Positions 17,865-26,473 of a stretch of DNA of 64,000 bases are shown here, piece after piece. Origin of the DNA: Streptomyces sp. NBC_00572. GTDB taxonomy: Bacteria > Actinomycetota > Actinomycetes > Streptomycetales > Streptomycetaceae. A program made the position numbers and the translations under genes. Numbering within the stretch: the first letter of the stretch is position 1; each line of letters begins with the position of its first letter. The stretch spans positions 806,001 to 870,000 of the forward strand of contig NZ_JAPENX010000001.1 of the NCBI RefSeq assembly GCF_026341815.1, written 5' to 3'. The notes beneath the pieces are model-generated. The model had not been told where the DNA came from. It made no database searches and was given only the letters and a program-made list of their open reading frames with translations.

Positions 17865-18967
17865 CGCTCCTGCTCCTTCATCAATTCACGAACCGCGTCG
17901 AGGAACGCGTCGTTCTCTTCGGGGGTGCCCGCGGTGACCCGCAGCCATCCCGGTACGCCGTTGTCCCGGACCAGGACGCCCCGGTCGAGGATCCGCTGCC
18001 AGGCCGCGTGCGTGTCGGGGAACTTCCCGAACTGCACGAAGTTGGCGTCCGAATCGGTGACCTCGTAGCCGATCCCGCGCAGCTCGGTGACGAGCCGGTC
18101 GCGCTCGGCCTTGAGCTGCTCGACGTACCCGAGGAGGGTGTCGGTGTGCTCCAGGGCGGCGAGCGCGGTCGCCTGGGTGACGGCGGAGAGGTGGTACGGC
18201 AGCCGGACCAGCTGGACGGCGTCGACGACGGCCGGGTGGGCGGCGAGGTAGCCGAGGCGCAGTCCGGCGGCGCCGAAGGCCTTGGACATGGTCCGGGAGA
18301 CCACCAGGTTCGTACGGCCCTCGATGAGGGGCAGCAGCGAGTCCCGGTGGCTGAACTCCACGTACGCCTCGTCCACGACCACCATCGAGGGCTTGGCCGC
18401 CTGGGCCGCCTCGTACAGCGTCTCCACGGTCCGTGCGTCGACGGCCGTGCCGGTGGGGTTGTTGGGCGAGGTGATGAAGACGACGTCCGGCGCGTTCACG
18501 GCGATGGCCTGCGCGGCCGCCTCGACGTCGATCGTGAAGTCCTCGTTGCGCGGGCCGGAGATCCAGCCGGTGCCGGTGCCGCGGGCGATCAGCGCGTGCA
18601 TCGAGTACGAGGGCTCGAAACCGATCGCGGTACGGCCCGGGCCGCCGAAGGTCTGCAGCAGCTGCTGGAGGACCTCGTTGGAACCGTTGGCCGCCCAGAC
18701 GTTCTCGGTGGCGACCGGGTGCTTGCCGGTCCGGGTGAGATAGCGGGCGAGCTCGGTGCGCAGCTCGACCGCGTCCCGGTCGGGGTAGCGGTTGAGGCCG
18801 CGGGCGGCCTCGGCGACCCGCTCGGCGATCCGGGCCACCAGGGGCTCGGGCAGCGGGTAGGGGTTCTCGTTGGTGTTCAGCTGGACGGGGACGTCGAGCT
18901 GGGGCGCGCCGTAGGGGGACTTGCCGCGCAGCTCGTCACGGACGGGCAGATCGTCGATTCCGGTCAC
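17861..18967 (-). CDS. hisC: Histidinol-phosphate aminotransferase
   Basis: 368 residues from GTG at 18967, which overlaps the hisD stop (GTGA). Fold type I PLP enzyme; the PLP lysine is in [16 protein letters not shown], substrate and cofactor residues in [27 protein letters not shown] and VVDEAYVEF. It transaminates imidazole acetol phosphate with glutamate. The in-frame ATG at 18988 lies inside hisD and is less likely. Confidence 0.96.
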   Translation of the reverse strand: MTGIDDLPVRDELRGKSPYGAPQLDVPVQLNTNENPYPLPEPLVARIAERVAEAARGLNRYPDRDAVELRTELARYLTRTGKHPVATENVWAANGSNEVLQQLLQTFGGPGRTAIGFEPSYSMHALIARGTGTGWISGPRNEDFTIDVEAAAQAIAVNAPDVVFITSPNNPTGTAVDARTVETLYEAAQAAKPSMVVVDEAYVEFSHRDSLLPLIEGRTNLVVSRTMSKAFGAAGLRLGYLAAHPAVVDAVQLVRLPYHLSAVTQATALAALEHTDTLLGYVEQLKAERDRLVTELRGIGYEVTDSDANFVQFGKFPDTHAAWQRILDRGVLVRDNGVPGWLRVTAGTPEENDAFLDAVRELMKEQER

Positions 18968-20307
18968 TTGGTCACCGGCACCTTCCACCCGAACCGGGCC
19001 TTGACCGCCGCGCCGTGGGCCGGGAGGTCCTCGGCCTCGGCGAGGGTCACCACGTGGTGGGCGACGTCGGCGAGCGCGTCCCGCGTGTAGTCCACGATGT
19101 GCACCCCGCGCAGGAAGGACTGCACGGAGAGGCCCGAGGAGTGGCAGGCGCAGCCGCCGGTGGGCAGGACGTGGTTGGAACCGGCGCAGTAGTCGCCGAG
19201 GGAGACCGGGGCCCAGGGGCCGACGAAGATCGCGCCCGCGTTGCGGACGCGGTCGGCGACGGCGGTCGCGTCGGCGGTCTGGATCTCCAGGTGCTCGGCG
19301 CCGTACGCGTCGACGACCTTGAGGCCGTCGGCGATGTCGCGGACGAGGACGATCGCGGACTGGCGGCCGGCGAGGGCCGGGACGATCCGGTCGTCGACGT
19401 GCTTGGAGGCGGCGACCTGGGTCTTCAGCTCGGCCTCGGTGGCGGCGGCCAGCTCGTCCGAGTCGGTGACGAGGACGGAGGCGGCCATCGGGTCGTGCTC
19501 GGCCTGGCTGATGAGGTCGGCGGCGACGTGCACGGGGTCGGCGGTGGAGTCCGCGAGGATCGCGATCTCCGTCGGGCCGGCCTCGGCGTCGATGCCGATG
19601 CGGCCCTTGAGGAGGCGCTTGGCGGCGGCCACGTAGATGTTGCCGGGGCCGGTGACCAGGTTGACCGGGGCGCAGCCGGGATCACCGTCCGTGCCTTCGG
19701 TGCCGTACGCGAACATGGCGATGGCCTGGGCACCGCCGGCGGCGTACACCTCGTCGACGCCGAGCAGGGCGCAGGCGGCGAGGATCGTCGGGTGCGGAAG
19801 TCCGCCGAACTCCTTCTGCGGGGGCGAGGCGACGGCCAGGCCCTCGACACCGGCCTCCTGGGCCGGGACGACGTTCATCACGACGGAGGACGGGTAGACG
19901 GCGCGGCCGCCCGGCACGTACAGACCGACGCGCTCGACCGGGATCCACTTCTCGGTGACCGTGCCGCCGGGGACGACCTGGGTGGTGTGGGTGGTGCGGC
20001 GCTGCTCGCGGTGGACGAGGCGGGCGCGCCGGATGGACTCCTCCAGGGCGGCACGGACGGCCGGGGCCAGCTCGTCGAGGGCGCGGGTGATCGCCTCGGC
20101 GGGGACGCGCAGGCTCGGGACGCGGACGCCGTCGAATTTCTCCCCGTACTCGATCACCGCGGCCGCGCCATGATGCCGGACGTCCTCGCAGATCGGCCGC
20201 ACCGTCTCCAGGGCGGCTTCCACGTCGAACTCGGCACGGGGCAGCAGGTCGCGCAGGGCGGAACCCTCGGGGAGGGCCTCGCCGCGCAGATCGATTCGAG
20301 AGATCAC
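18964..20307 (-). CDS. hisD: Histidinol dehydrogenase
   Basis: 447 residues. Zinc enzyme that oxidises histidinol to histidine in two NAD+-dependent steps. Motifs: [39 protein letters not shown] (Zn ligands Gln and His) and [15 protein letters not shown]. First gene of this his operon. The GTG start has only a weak purine tract upstream, and the 5' region contains several hairpins. hisG and hisE are not in the window. Confidence 0.97.
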   Translation of the reverse strand: MISRIDLRGEALPEGSALRDLLPRAEFDVEAALETVRPICEDVRHHGAAAVIEYGEKFDGVRVPSLRVPAEAITRALDELAPAVRAALEESIRRARLVHREQRRTTHTTQVVPGGTVTEKWIPVERVGLYVPGGRAVYPSSVVMNVVPAQEAGVEGLAVASPPQKEFGGLPHPTILAACALLGVDEVYAAGGAQAIAMFAYGTEGTDGDPGCAPVNLVTGPGNIYVAAAKRLLKGRIGIDAEAGPTEIAILADSTADPVHVAADLISQAEHDPMAASVLVTDSDELAAATEAELKTQVAASKHVDDRIVPALAGRQSAIVLVRDIADGLKVVDAYGAEHLEIQTADATAVADRVRNAGAIFVGPWAPVSLGDYCAGSNHVLPTGGCACHSSGLSVQSFLRGVHIVDYTRDALADVAHHVVTLAEAEDLPAHGAAVKARFGWKVPVTK

Positions 20308-20346
20308 GGGTCAATTCTCGCAGACGGCCCACAGCGCCGGACGCCC

Positions 20347-20425
20347 GTATCACTGGCTGATACACGCCACAGTGGCGTCTTGTCGCCACTCCTGACCGTT
20401 AGCGTTCAGCCCGTTACTCAACGGG
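20347..20425. promoter_or_regulatory. Hairpin-rich regulatory region between hisD and the divergent gene
   Basis: Contains a perfect 6-bp palindrome GTATCA-ctggc-TGATAC (20347-20363), three alternating arms CGCCAC (20365-20370), GTGGCG (20372-20377) and CGCCAC (20384-20389), and CCCGTT-actc-AACGGG (20410-20425). In the hisD transcript the first two arms (A and B) can pair, or B with the third, but not both. Attenuator-like switching or overlapping operators are both possible. Confidence 0.5.
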
Positions 20426-20510
20426 AAGAACGGCTGTACGAATCCACGAACCCCCGGAAAAGGGATCGGGGAATCGTGGGAACGGATCGTGGAAAGCGAG
20501 GGGGGCGGCA

Positions 20511-22136
20511 GTGACCGAGCCGCACGAGGACGGGATGCCGGACGGTCTCACGGGCCCGGAGCGGGCCGTGTGGCGGGCGTTCCGGGTCGGCAGGACGTGC
20601 GACCTGACGGAGGGGAACGCGGAGCGGGACGACCCCTTCGGGGGACGGGAGTGGGGGGAGGAGCGGAGTGTCCGCGCCGACGTGGTGGCGCTGCTACTGC
20701 TCGCCGGGCCGCCGGCCAGGTCCGGCCGGGTGGCCGCGCTGAAGCTGCGCGGTGTCCGGATCACCGGCGTGCTGAACCTGGCAGGCGGGACGATAGGGCC
20801 GTACGTCGAGCTGCAGGGGTGCCGGTTCGACGGCGAGGTGGTGCTGCCCGAGGCCCGCTTCGGCACGCTGCGGATGGTCGAGTGCGCGCTGCCGCGCCTT
20901 GAGGCCGCCCGGCTGCACACCGAGGGGGACCTGCATCTGCCCCGCTGCCGGGTGAAGTGGGGCATCCGGCTCACCGACGCGCAGATCGGCACGGACCTGC
21001 TGATCAACCAGATCCAGGTGTGGCCGGACCGGCGCGGCCGGGCCATCGCGGCGGACGGGATGGTGGTCGCCCAGGACCTCCAGGCCGAGCTGATCGAGAC
21101 GCACGGGGAACTGAGCCTGCGCGGGGCGAAGGTCGGCGTCTCGCTCAGCCTGCGGGGCAGCGTGATGCGTGGCGCGCAGGGCCGCCGCGCGCTCAACGCA
21201 CCGCAGCTGACGGTGGAGCGCTCGCTCTATCTGAACGCGGCCTGGGTGTACGAGGACGCCGGGGCGTACGGGAGCTCGGGGTACCCGGGCGGCGGCTCGA
21301 CGTCCACCCCGCCGTACGGGGTGACACCCGCCCACGGCGCCCGCCGCAAGCCGGTGGAGTGCCACGGCGGGGTGCGGCTCGACGACGGCCGGTTCGGTGA
21401 CGCGGTGGACCTGCACCACGCCCGGTTCCTGCTGAGCGGGGCGCGCCGGGAGGAGGTCTCGCTGCGCCGGATCGTCACCCCGGAGCTCCGGTTCAACGGC
21501 GAGCGCCCGGAGGAGGGCCGCGTCGTGCTCAACGGCGCGAAGGTCGTCACCCTGATCGACCTGTCGACGAGCTGGCCGGGCCCCGGCGGGCTCGCGATGG
21601 GCGGCTTCGCCTACGAGAACCTCGTGCCGTACGGACACTTCCCGCTGGCCCGGCGGCTGGAGTGGGTGGCGGCGGCGACCCCGGAGTACGCCCCCGAGCC
21701 GTACGAGCGCCTGGCGACTGTCCTGCGGAACAGCGGGGAGGACGCCGACGCCCGCGAGGTGCTGCTCGCCAAGCAGCGGCGCAGACGGGAGACCCTGCCG
21801 CTGGCGGGGAAGCTCTGGGGCTACCTCCAGGACTGGACCGTGGCCTACGGCTACCGGCCGGGCCGGGCGGCGCTGTGGATGGCGGTCCTGTGGGGCGCGG
21901 GCACGGTGGCCTTCTCCCGCTACCACCCGATACCGCTGAAGGCGGAGGAGGCCCCCGAGTGGAACGGCACGCTGTACGCGCTCGACCTGCTGCTCCCGGT
22001 GATCAATCTCGGCCAGGACGGCTACTGGCGACTTGAGGGGATCTGGCAGTGGGTGGCGGCGGTGCTGATCCTGCTGGGCTGGATCCTGGCGACGACGGTG
22101 GCGGCGGGCGCGACGCGACTCCTGAGCAGGGGGTGA
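20511..22136 (+). CDS. Membrane-anchored protein with beta-helix-like repeats
   Basis: 541 residues from GTG, divergent from the his operon. Residues about 75-330 consist of degenerate ~20-residue units with a recurring pattern of alternating hydrophobic residues and Gly (examples: LRGVRITGVLNLAG, GCRFDGEVVLPEARFG, LRGAKVGVSLSLRGSV, NGAKVVTLIDLSTS), suggesting a right-handed beta-helix of pentapeptide-repeat or bactofilin-like type. Two hydrophobic segments near 445-465 and 510-533 anchor the C-terminus, separated by a loop with PEWNGTLYALDLLLPVINLGQD. Such proteins are sometimes annotated as membrane-associated oxidoreductases, but I see no cofactor motif. Function unknown. Confidence 0.75.
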   Translation: MTEPHEDGMPDGLTGPERAVWRAFRVGRTCDLTEGNAERDDPFGGREWGEERSVRADVVALLLLAGPPARSGRVAALKLRGVRITGVLNLAGGTIGPYVELQGCRFDGEVVLPEARFGTLRMVECALPRLEAARLHTEGDLHLPRCRVKWGIRLTDAQIGTDLLINQIQVWPDRRGRAIAADGMVVAQDLQAELIETHGELSLRGAKVGVSLSLRGSVMRGAQGRRALNAPQLTVERSLYLNAAWVYEDAGAYGSSGYPGGGSTSTPPYGVTPAHGARRKPVECHGGVRLDDGRFGDAVDLHHARFLLSGARREEVSLRRIVTPELRFNGERPEEGRVVLNGAKVVTLIDLSTSWPGPGGLAMGGFAYENLVPYGHFPLARRLEWVAAATPEYAPEPYERLATVLRNSGEDADAREVLLAKQRRRRETLPLAGKLWGYLQDWTVAYGYRPGRAALWMAVLWGAGTVAFSRYHPIPLKAEEAPEWNGTLYALDLLLPVINLGQDGYWRLEGIWQWVAAVLILLGWILATTVAAGATRLLSRG

Positions 22137-22216
22137 CGAGGCGCGGCGACCACCGTGCCGCGCAGGGGTGAGGAGGCGCGGTGACCACCGTGCCCGGCAG
22201 GGGGTGAGGCGGCGGA
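22127..22216 (+). repeat. Two and a half copies of a ~36-bp tandem repeat
   Basis: Unit beginning CAGGGGGTGA(C/G)GAGGCGCGG and ending GACCACCGTGCCCG, copies at 22127-22162 and 22163-22197 with a truncated third from 22198. The first copy includes the stop codon of the upstream gene, so the array extends from the coding end into the spacer. Confidence 0.75.
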
Positions 22217-22283
22217 GGTTTGGTGTGAGGGGCGTGAGGCGGGCTGCGGGCGCGGGAGGGGGCGGGAGACAATACGTCGCACC

Positions 22284-23336
22284 ATGTTCTTGCTCCGTTC
22301 CCTGATCGGCTCCGTCCGTTCGGCTCGGCACTCCCCGCGGCTCACCGCCGGGTTCGTGCCGGGCGACGACGTGCTGCTCGACGCCCCGGACGAGCGGCTC
22401 GCCCCCGCCCTGGTCGCCGCCGCGCTCGCCGACCCGGAGCCCGCCGCGAAGCTGCTCGCCACCACCAGGGACGCCGGTGAGTGGGAGGACCGCGACCGGT
22501 ACGTCACCCGGCTCGCCACCTTCGCGTACAGCAGGGACGAATGGCTGACCCATTGGCTCTCCGCCGCGCCCGGCGACCCCGACGCCCTGCTCGTCACGGC
22601 GCAGCTCGCCGTCCGCAGGGCCTGGGAGTCGCCCGCGCGGGCGGAGCGGCTGCGCGAGCTCGGGCCGCTGATCCACACGGTCGCCGAGGGGGCCCCGCAC
22701 GACCCGGTGCCGTGGCGTCTCGCCCTGGACCACGCGCGCGGGGCGCACGCCGGGCCCACCGTCTTCGAGTCGCTCTGGGAGCAGGCCGTGCGCCGCTCCC
22801 CGCACCACTACGGCAGTCATGTCGCGGCCCTGAAGTACCTGTCCGCGCAGTGGTACGGCTCGCACCGGGCCGCCTTCGACTTCGCCGAGCAGGCGGCGGA
22901 CGATGCCGCCCCGGACTCGCTCGTGCGGGCGCTGCCGGTCCGAGCGGCCCACGACCGGCTCCGGGTGCCGCCGGACCGGGACCCGTCCGTGCCGGAGGCG
23001 CGGATCGACCGGGCGGCGGACCGTGCCCTGGCCCTGTCGGCGGTCTTCCCCGCGGGAGACCCGTGGCCGGCCGAGGTCCGCAATCTGCTGGCCCATGTGC
23101 TGGTCGAGCGGGCGCGGTGGGAGGAGGCGCGGGAGGAGTTCGGCCGGATCGGGGCCCATGCGACCTCGTTCCCGTGGGGGTCCGCGCAAGGAGCCGGGCG
23201 GGGAGCCGTACGGGAGGATCCGCTGCGCGGGTTCCTCGCCGCGCGGGACCGGGTCGGGACCGAGCTGGCCCGCCGTACGCCCCTCTGGGACACCGGAGAT
23301 GGACGGGCCGGACGGGGCGGGCCCGGCGGCCATTAG
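22284..23336 (+). CDS. Uncharacterised helical-repeat protein
   Basis: 350 residues with no motif I can name with certainty. Repeated helical pairs rich in Ala, Leu and Arg (LAPALVAAALADPEPAAKLL, PDALLVTAQLAVRRAWES, EVRNLLAHVLVERARWEEARE) resemble a TPR-like solenoid. A conserved-looking motif HHYGSHVAALKYLSAQWYGSH is at about 173-193. No signal peptide or membrane segment, so probably cytoplasmic. It ends 11 bases before the Lon N-domain gene in the same direction. The final 15 residues are Gly/Arg-rich and probably disordered. Confidence 0.65.
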   Translation: MFLLRSLIGSVRSARHSPRLTAGFVPGDDVLLDAPDERLAPALVAAALADPEPAAKLLATTRDAGEWEDRDRYVTRLATFAYSRDEWLTHWLSAAPGDPDALLVTAQLAVRRAWESPARAERLRELGPLIHTVAEGAPHDPVPWRLALDHARGAHAGPTVFESLWEQAVRRSPHHYGSHVAALKYLSAQWYGSHRAAFDFAEQAADDAAPDSLVRALPVRAAHDRLRVPPDRDPSVPEARIDRAADRALALSAVFPAGDPWPAEVRNLLAHVLVERARWEEAREEFGRIGAHATSFPWGSAQGAGRGAVREDPLRGFLAARDRVGTELARRTPLWDTGDGRAGRGGPGGH

Positions 23337-23347
23337 GCTTGACCGCT

Positions 23348-24085
23348 GTGACCACCGCTCGCCTGCCTCTCTTCCCGCTCAACGCGGTGCTGTTCCCTGG
23401 CCTCGTGCTGCCGCTGAACGTCTTCGAGGAGCGTTATCGCGCCATGATGCGCGAGCTGCTCACGATCGACGACTCGGAGCCCCGCCGCTTCGCCGTCGTC
23501 GCCATCCGTGACGGCCGCGAGGTCGCGCCGACCGCTCCCGGCATGCCGGACCAGACGGCGCTGCCGGAGAAGGGCCCGGCCGCGGGCTTCGGCTCCGACC
23601 CCATCCAGTCCTTCCACCGGGTCGGCTGTATCGCCGACGCGGTGCAGATCCGGGAGCGCGCCAACGGCAGCTACGAAGTGACGGCCACCGGCACGACCCG
23701 GGTGAAGCTGCTGTCGGTCGACGCGAGCGGGCCGTTCCTGGTCGCCGAGGTCGAGGAGATCCCGGAGGAGCAGGGCGAGGAGGCCGGCACCCTCTCCGAG
23801 GGGGTGCTCCGGGCCTTCCGCAGCTACCAGAAGCGGCTCGCGGGGGCGCGCGAGCGTTCGCTGACGACGAGTGAGCTGCCGGACGACCCCTCGGTGGTGT
23901 CGTACCTGGTCGCGGCGGCGGCGGTGCTCGACACACCGTCGAAGCAGCGGCTGCTCCAGGCTCCGGACACCGCGACCCGGCTGCGCGAGGAGCTGACGCT
24001 GCTGCGCGCGGAGACGGCGGTGCTGCGGCATCTGCCGTCGCTGCCGGTGGTGGACCTGACGCAGGCCCCGACGTACCCGAACTGA
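23348..24085 (+). CDS. Lon N-terminal (LonN/PUA-like) domain protein
   Basis: 245 residues from GTG. Begins with RLPLFPLNAVLFPGLVLPLNVFEERYRAMM, the classical start of the Lon substrate-binding domain; GCIADAVQIRERANGSYEVTATGTTRVKLL is its second hallmark. There is no AAA+ or protease domain, so this is the stand-alone form found widely in bacteria, probably a protein or peptide binder. The C-terminal ~90 residues are helical. Biological role unknown. Confidence 0.88.
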   Translation: MTTARLPLFPLNAVLFPGLVLPLNVFEERYRAMMRELLTIDDSEPRRFAVVAIRDGREVAPTAPGMPDQTALPEKGPAAGFGSDPIQSFHRVGCIADAVQIRERANGSYEVTATGTTRVKLLSVDASGPFLVAEVEEIPEEQGEEAGTLSEGVLRAFRSYQKRLAGARERSLTTSELPDDPSVVSYLVAAAAVLDTPSKQRLLQAPDTATRLREELTLLRAETAVLRHLPSLPVVDLTQAPTYPN

Positions 24086-24163
24086 GCCGACCGGGCCGAA
24101 CCGAGCCGACCCGATCCGAGCCGCCCGTGCCGAACCGATCCGATCCGAGCCGACCCCAGCCGA
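24085..24163 (+). repeat. Degenerate short repeat of GCCGA(A/C)CC and GATCCGA units
   Basis: About 80 bases of the spacer are built from imperfect 5-8 base units such as GCCGAACC, GAGCCGACC and CGATCCGAT. No hairpin or ORF explains it; slippage-type expansion is likely. Confidence 0.65.
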
Positions 24164-24175
24164 GGAAGAGCGCGC

Positions 24176-24673
24176 GTGGCGAAGAAGCAGAAGAAGAACA
24201 GCGGCGGCACCCCGGCGACGGTGGCCCTGACGGCGTCCGGCACCCCGTTCACCCTGCACGCGTACGAGCACGACCCGGCCTCCCCCTCGTACGGCGAGGA
24301 GGCGGCGGAAGCCCTCGGGGTCTCCCCGGACCGGGTCTTCAAGACCCTGGTGGCGGACGTCGACGGCGAGCTGACGGTCGCGGTGGTCCCGGTCGCGGGC
24401 CAGCTCGACCTGAAGGCGCTGGCCTCGGCGGTCGGCGGCAAGCGCGCGGCGATGGCGGACCCGGCGGCTGCGGAGCGCACCACAGGCTATGTCCGGGGCG
24501 GCATCTCCCCGCTCGGCCAGCGCAAGCGGCTCCGCACGGTCCTCGACGCCTCGGCCTCGGAGCACGCGTCCATCTGCATCTCGGCGGGCCGGCGCGGCCT
24601 TGAGGTGGAGCTCTCCCCCGCCGACCTGGCCGCGCTCACGGCGGCGGTCGTGGCCCCGATCGGCCGCGCCTGA
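24176..24673 (+). CDS. ybaK: YbaK/EbsC family Cys-tRNA(Pro)/prolyl deacylase
   Basis: 165 residues from GTG with GAGGAAGAGC upstream. Cytoplasmic trans-editing enzyme that hydrolyses mischarged tRNA, typically Cys-tRNA(Pro). The conserved Lys is in RVFKTLVADV (about residue 56), and the active-site glycine loop is YVRGGISPLGQRKRLRTVLD (about 103-122). The N-terminus is Lys-rich. The gene symbol follows the family and is not proof of identical specificity. Confidence 0.88.
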   Translation: MAKKQKKNSGGTPATVALTASGTPFTLHAYEHDPASPSYGEEAAEALGVSPDRVFKTLVADVDGELTVAVVPVAGQLDLKALASAVGGKRAAMADPAAAERTTGYVRGGISPLGQRKRLRTVLDASASEHASICISAGRRGLEVELSPADLAALTAAVVAPIGRA

Positions 24674-24721
24674 CGTCCGGCGCGGCGGCCCTGAGGCCGG
24701 GAAGGCAGCCGGGTCGGCAAA

Positions 24722-24748
24722 CCGCCCCCGGGAGGTAACCGGGGGCGG
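24722..24748. terminator. Terminator between convergent genes
   Basis: Perfect arms CCGCCCCCGG / CCGGGGGCGG with a seven-base loop, between the YbaK gene and the convergent membrane protein gene. Confidence 0.75.
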
Positions 24749-24761
24749 AGAACGACGGCCT

Positions 24762-25403
24762 TCAGCTCGGGCTCGGGCCCTGGGTGTACGGCTTCGGCTC
24801 GCCCCACGGTTCGGGTTCCGGGTCGCGCGGGCCGAAGAGGGCCGTGAGCGCCAGGTGCACGATCATCGCGGCGAGCGGCCAGGCCAGCATCGCGGCGGCC
24901 GCGAAGTTCAGTTCGAGCGGCGCCTCGAAGGCGATGTTGGGGCCGACGGCCTTGGCGTGGGCGACCACGTCGCTCGTCGGGCCGAAGGACGTCCCGAGGC
25001 CCCAGGCGAGCAGCGAGCCGAGGACGCCGCCGAGCGCGAGACCGAGGACGAGCGGGACGCCGCCCTTGCGGCGCGCGAGGAAGACGACGAGCGCGGCGAC
25101 CGCGCCGAAGGCCAGCGCGAGGAGGACAAACGTTCCGTCCGCGCCGATCGCCGCCTCCCCCTCCGAGTTGCGGAGGTAGACGCCCTTGCCGTCCGAGATG
25201 AGCAGGATCCGCGGGGCCAGATTCAGCCACAGCACTCCGAGCAGCGCCCCCGCGATCGCCGAGACGACGGTGACCAGGACACCCTGCAGGACCTCGGCCA
25301 TCGTGATCGGGTCCCCGGCCGGGCCGTGCATCGGCGGGGGCGGCGGGGGCCAGTCGGGGTCGTGCGGCGATGGCTGGTGAGGCGGAGTCAGGGGTGCGGT
25401 CAC
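24762..25403 (-). CDS. Uncharacterised four-segment membrane protein
   Basis: 213 residues from GTG. A proline-rich cytoplasmic N-terminus (PDWPPPPPPMHGP near 16-28) precedes hydrophobic segments near 38-60, 90-110, 117-138 and 165-188, and a short polar tail. GKGVYLRNSEGEAAIGADGTF lies between the first two segments. I do not recognise a catalytic motif; it may belong to a DUF2567-like actinobacterial family, but I am not certain. It shares direction and close spacing with the ABC transporter genes upstream, so it could belong to that transcript. Confidence 0.7.
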   Translation of the reverse strand: MTAPLTPPHQPSPHDPDWPPPPPPMHGPAGDPITMAEVLQGVLVTVVSAIAGALLGVLWLNLAPRILLISDGKGVYLRNSEGEAAIGADGTFVLLALAFGAVAALVVFLARRKGGVPLVLGLALGGVLGSLLAWGLGTSFGPTSDVVAHAKAVGPNIAFEAPLELNFAAAAMLAWPLAAMIVHLALTALFGPRDPEPEPWGEPKPYTQGPSPS

Positions 25404-25437
25404 CCCGCCATCGTGCCAGGTGTGTCTGTGGCCCGCC

Positions 25438-26265
25438 TCAGCGGACGGCGGCCCGCCGGTACGCCCAGGTGGCGACGGCCAGGGAGACCACGCCGACCAC
25501 CCCGCACACGGCGAGGTCGAGGGCGACGGCCGCCCAGTCGGGACGCGGGTCGAAGGTACGGGCCAGAGCCTCCACGCCGTACGTCGACGGCAGCAGGTCC
25601 CGGGCCCAGCCGATGGGCCCCGGCAGCCGCTCCGCCGGGAGCACACCGAGGAGCAGGGCGGCGGACATGCCGAGCTGGCCGAGGAGGGTGGCGAACTCCT
25701 GCCGCGGCGCGAGGAGCCCGAGGGCCGCGCCGAGCCCGGCGAGCGCGGCTCCGGCGAGCGGGACGACGGCGGCGAGGATCCAGAGGTGGCCGAGCGGCAG
25801 CCCGAAGAGCACGGAACCGGCGACGGCGGTGACGGCCGTCCCGGGCACGGTGAAGGAGGCGTACGCCCCTGCGGCGCCGAGCACGACGGCGGCGGGCGGC
25901 ACGGGCAGGGTGGCGTAGTGGTCGAGGCCGCCGGTGGCCCGCAGCTGCCCGAAGTACTGGGCGAGCAGGTTGAGCGCGACGAAGGCGACGACGAGGACGG
26001 TGGAACCGGCCACGACGGCGCGCGCCTCGGAGCCCCCGTCGACGACCCCGCGCATCAGGACCATGATCCCGATGGACTGGAAGGTGGCGACGAAGAGCAG
26101 CGGGATGCGGGCGACCCGGGCGCGGGAGAGCTGCGCGCGGTAGACGGCGGCCAGGGCCGGCAGCAGCCGGGCACGCGGGGCGAGGGGCGCGGCGGCCTCC
26201 TCGCCGTCGTGGTCCCGGACGGAAAGCGCGCCGGTCGGCAGGGCCTCGGCGGGCACGGTGCTCAC
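25438..26265 (-). CDS. ABC-2 type transporter permease
   Basis: 275 residues with about six hydrophobic segments (FVATFQSIGIMVLM, VVAGSTVLVVAFVALNLL, AAVVLGAAGAYASF, ILAAVVPLAGAALAGLGAALGLLAP, LGMSAALLLGVL, LDLAVCGVVGVVSLAVATWAY). The layout and the LLAPRQEFATLLGQLGMSAALLLGVLPAERLPGPI segment before the last helix are typical of ABC-2 exporters of the multidrug/antibiotic type. It is 208 bases downstream of its ATPase partner, separated by a tandem-repeat array. Substrate unknown. GTG start. Confidence 0.87.
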   Translation of the reverse strand: MSTVPAEALPTGALSVRDHDGEEAAAPLAPRARLLPALAAVYRAQLSRARVARIPLLFVATFQSIGIMVLMRGVVDGGSEARAVVAGSTVLVVAFVALNLLAQYFGQLRATGGLDHYATLPVPPAAVVLGAAGAYASFTVPGTAVTAVAGSVLFGLPLGHLWILAAVVPLAGAALAGLGAALGLLAPRQEFATLLGQLGMSAALLLGVLPAERLPGPIGWARDLLPSTYGVEALARTFDPRPDWAAVALDLAVCGVVGVVSLAVATWAYRRAAVR

Positions 26266-26297
26266 TGCGTACAGCTCCTGGGGGTGACGTGCGGTAC

Positions 26298-26459
26298 GGG
26301 CAGTACGTGAGGTGCACGGGTCACGTGCGACACACGGGCTACGAGAGGGGCAAGGGCTACGTGGGATGCCAGGGCTACGTGAGAGGCAAGGGCTACGTGG
26401 GATGCCAGGGCTACGTGAGAGGCAAGGGCCACGTGAGATGCCAGGGTCACGTGAGGGGT
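26298..26459 (-). repeat. 18-bp tandem repeat array between ABC transporter genes
   Basis: Six clear 18-base units (26352-26459) with core GGGCTACGTG(G/A)GA(T/G)GC and about three decayed units before them (from 26298). Units 1-2 and 3-4 form two identical 36-base blocks (26352-26387 and 26388-26423). Many units hold a TACGTG or CACGTG core. The array lies between ATPase stop and permease start; in one reverse frame it reads SHVALA repeats, but no start signal supports translation. Confidence 0.85.
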
Positions 26460-26473
26460 CACGCCTTCACCGG

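Noticed and set aside
22127..26459. Possible CRISPR array among the repeats
   Set aside because: The repeats are directly adjacent with no unique spacers, and no cas genes are present.
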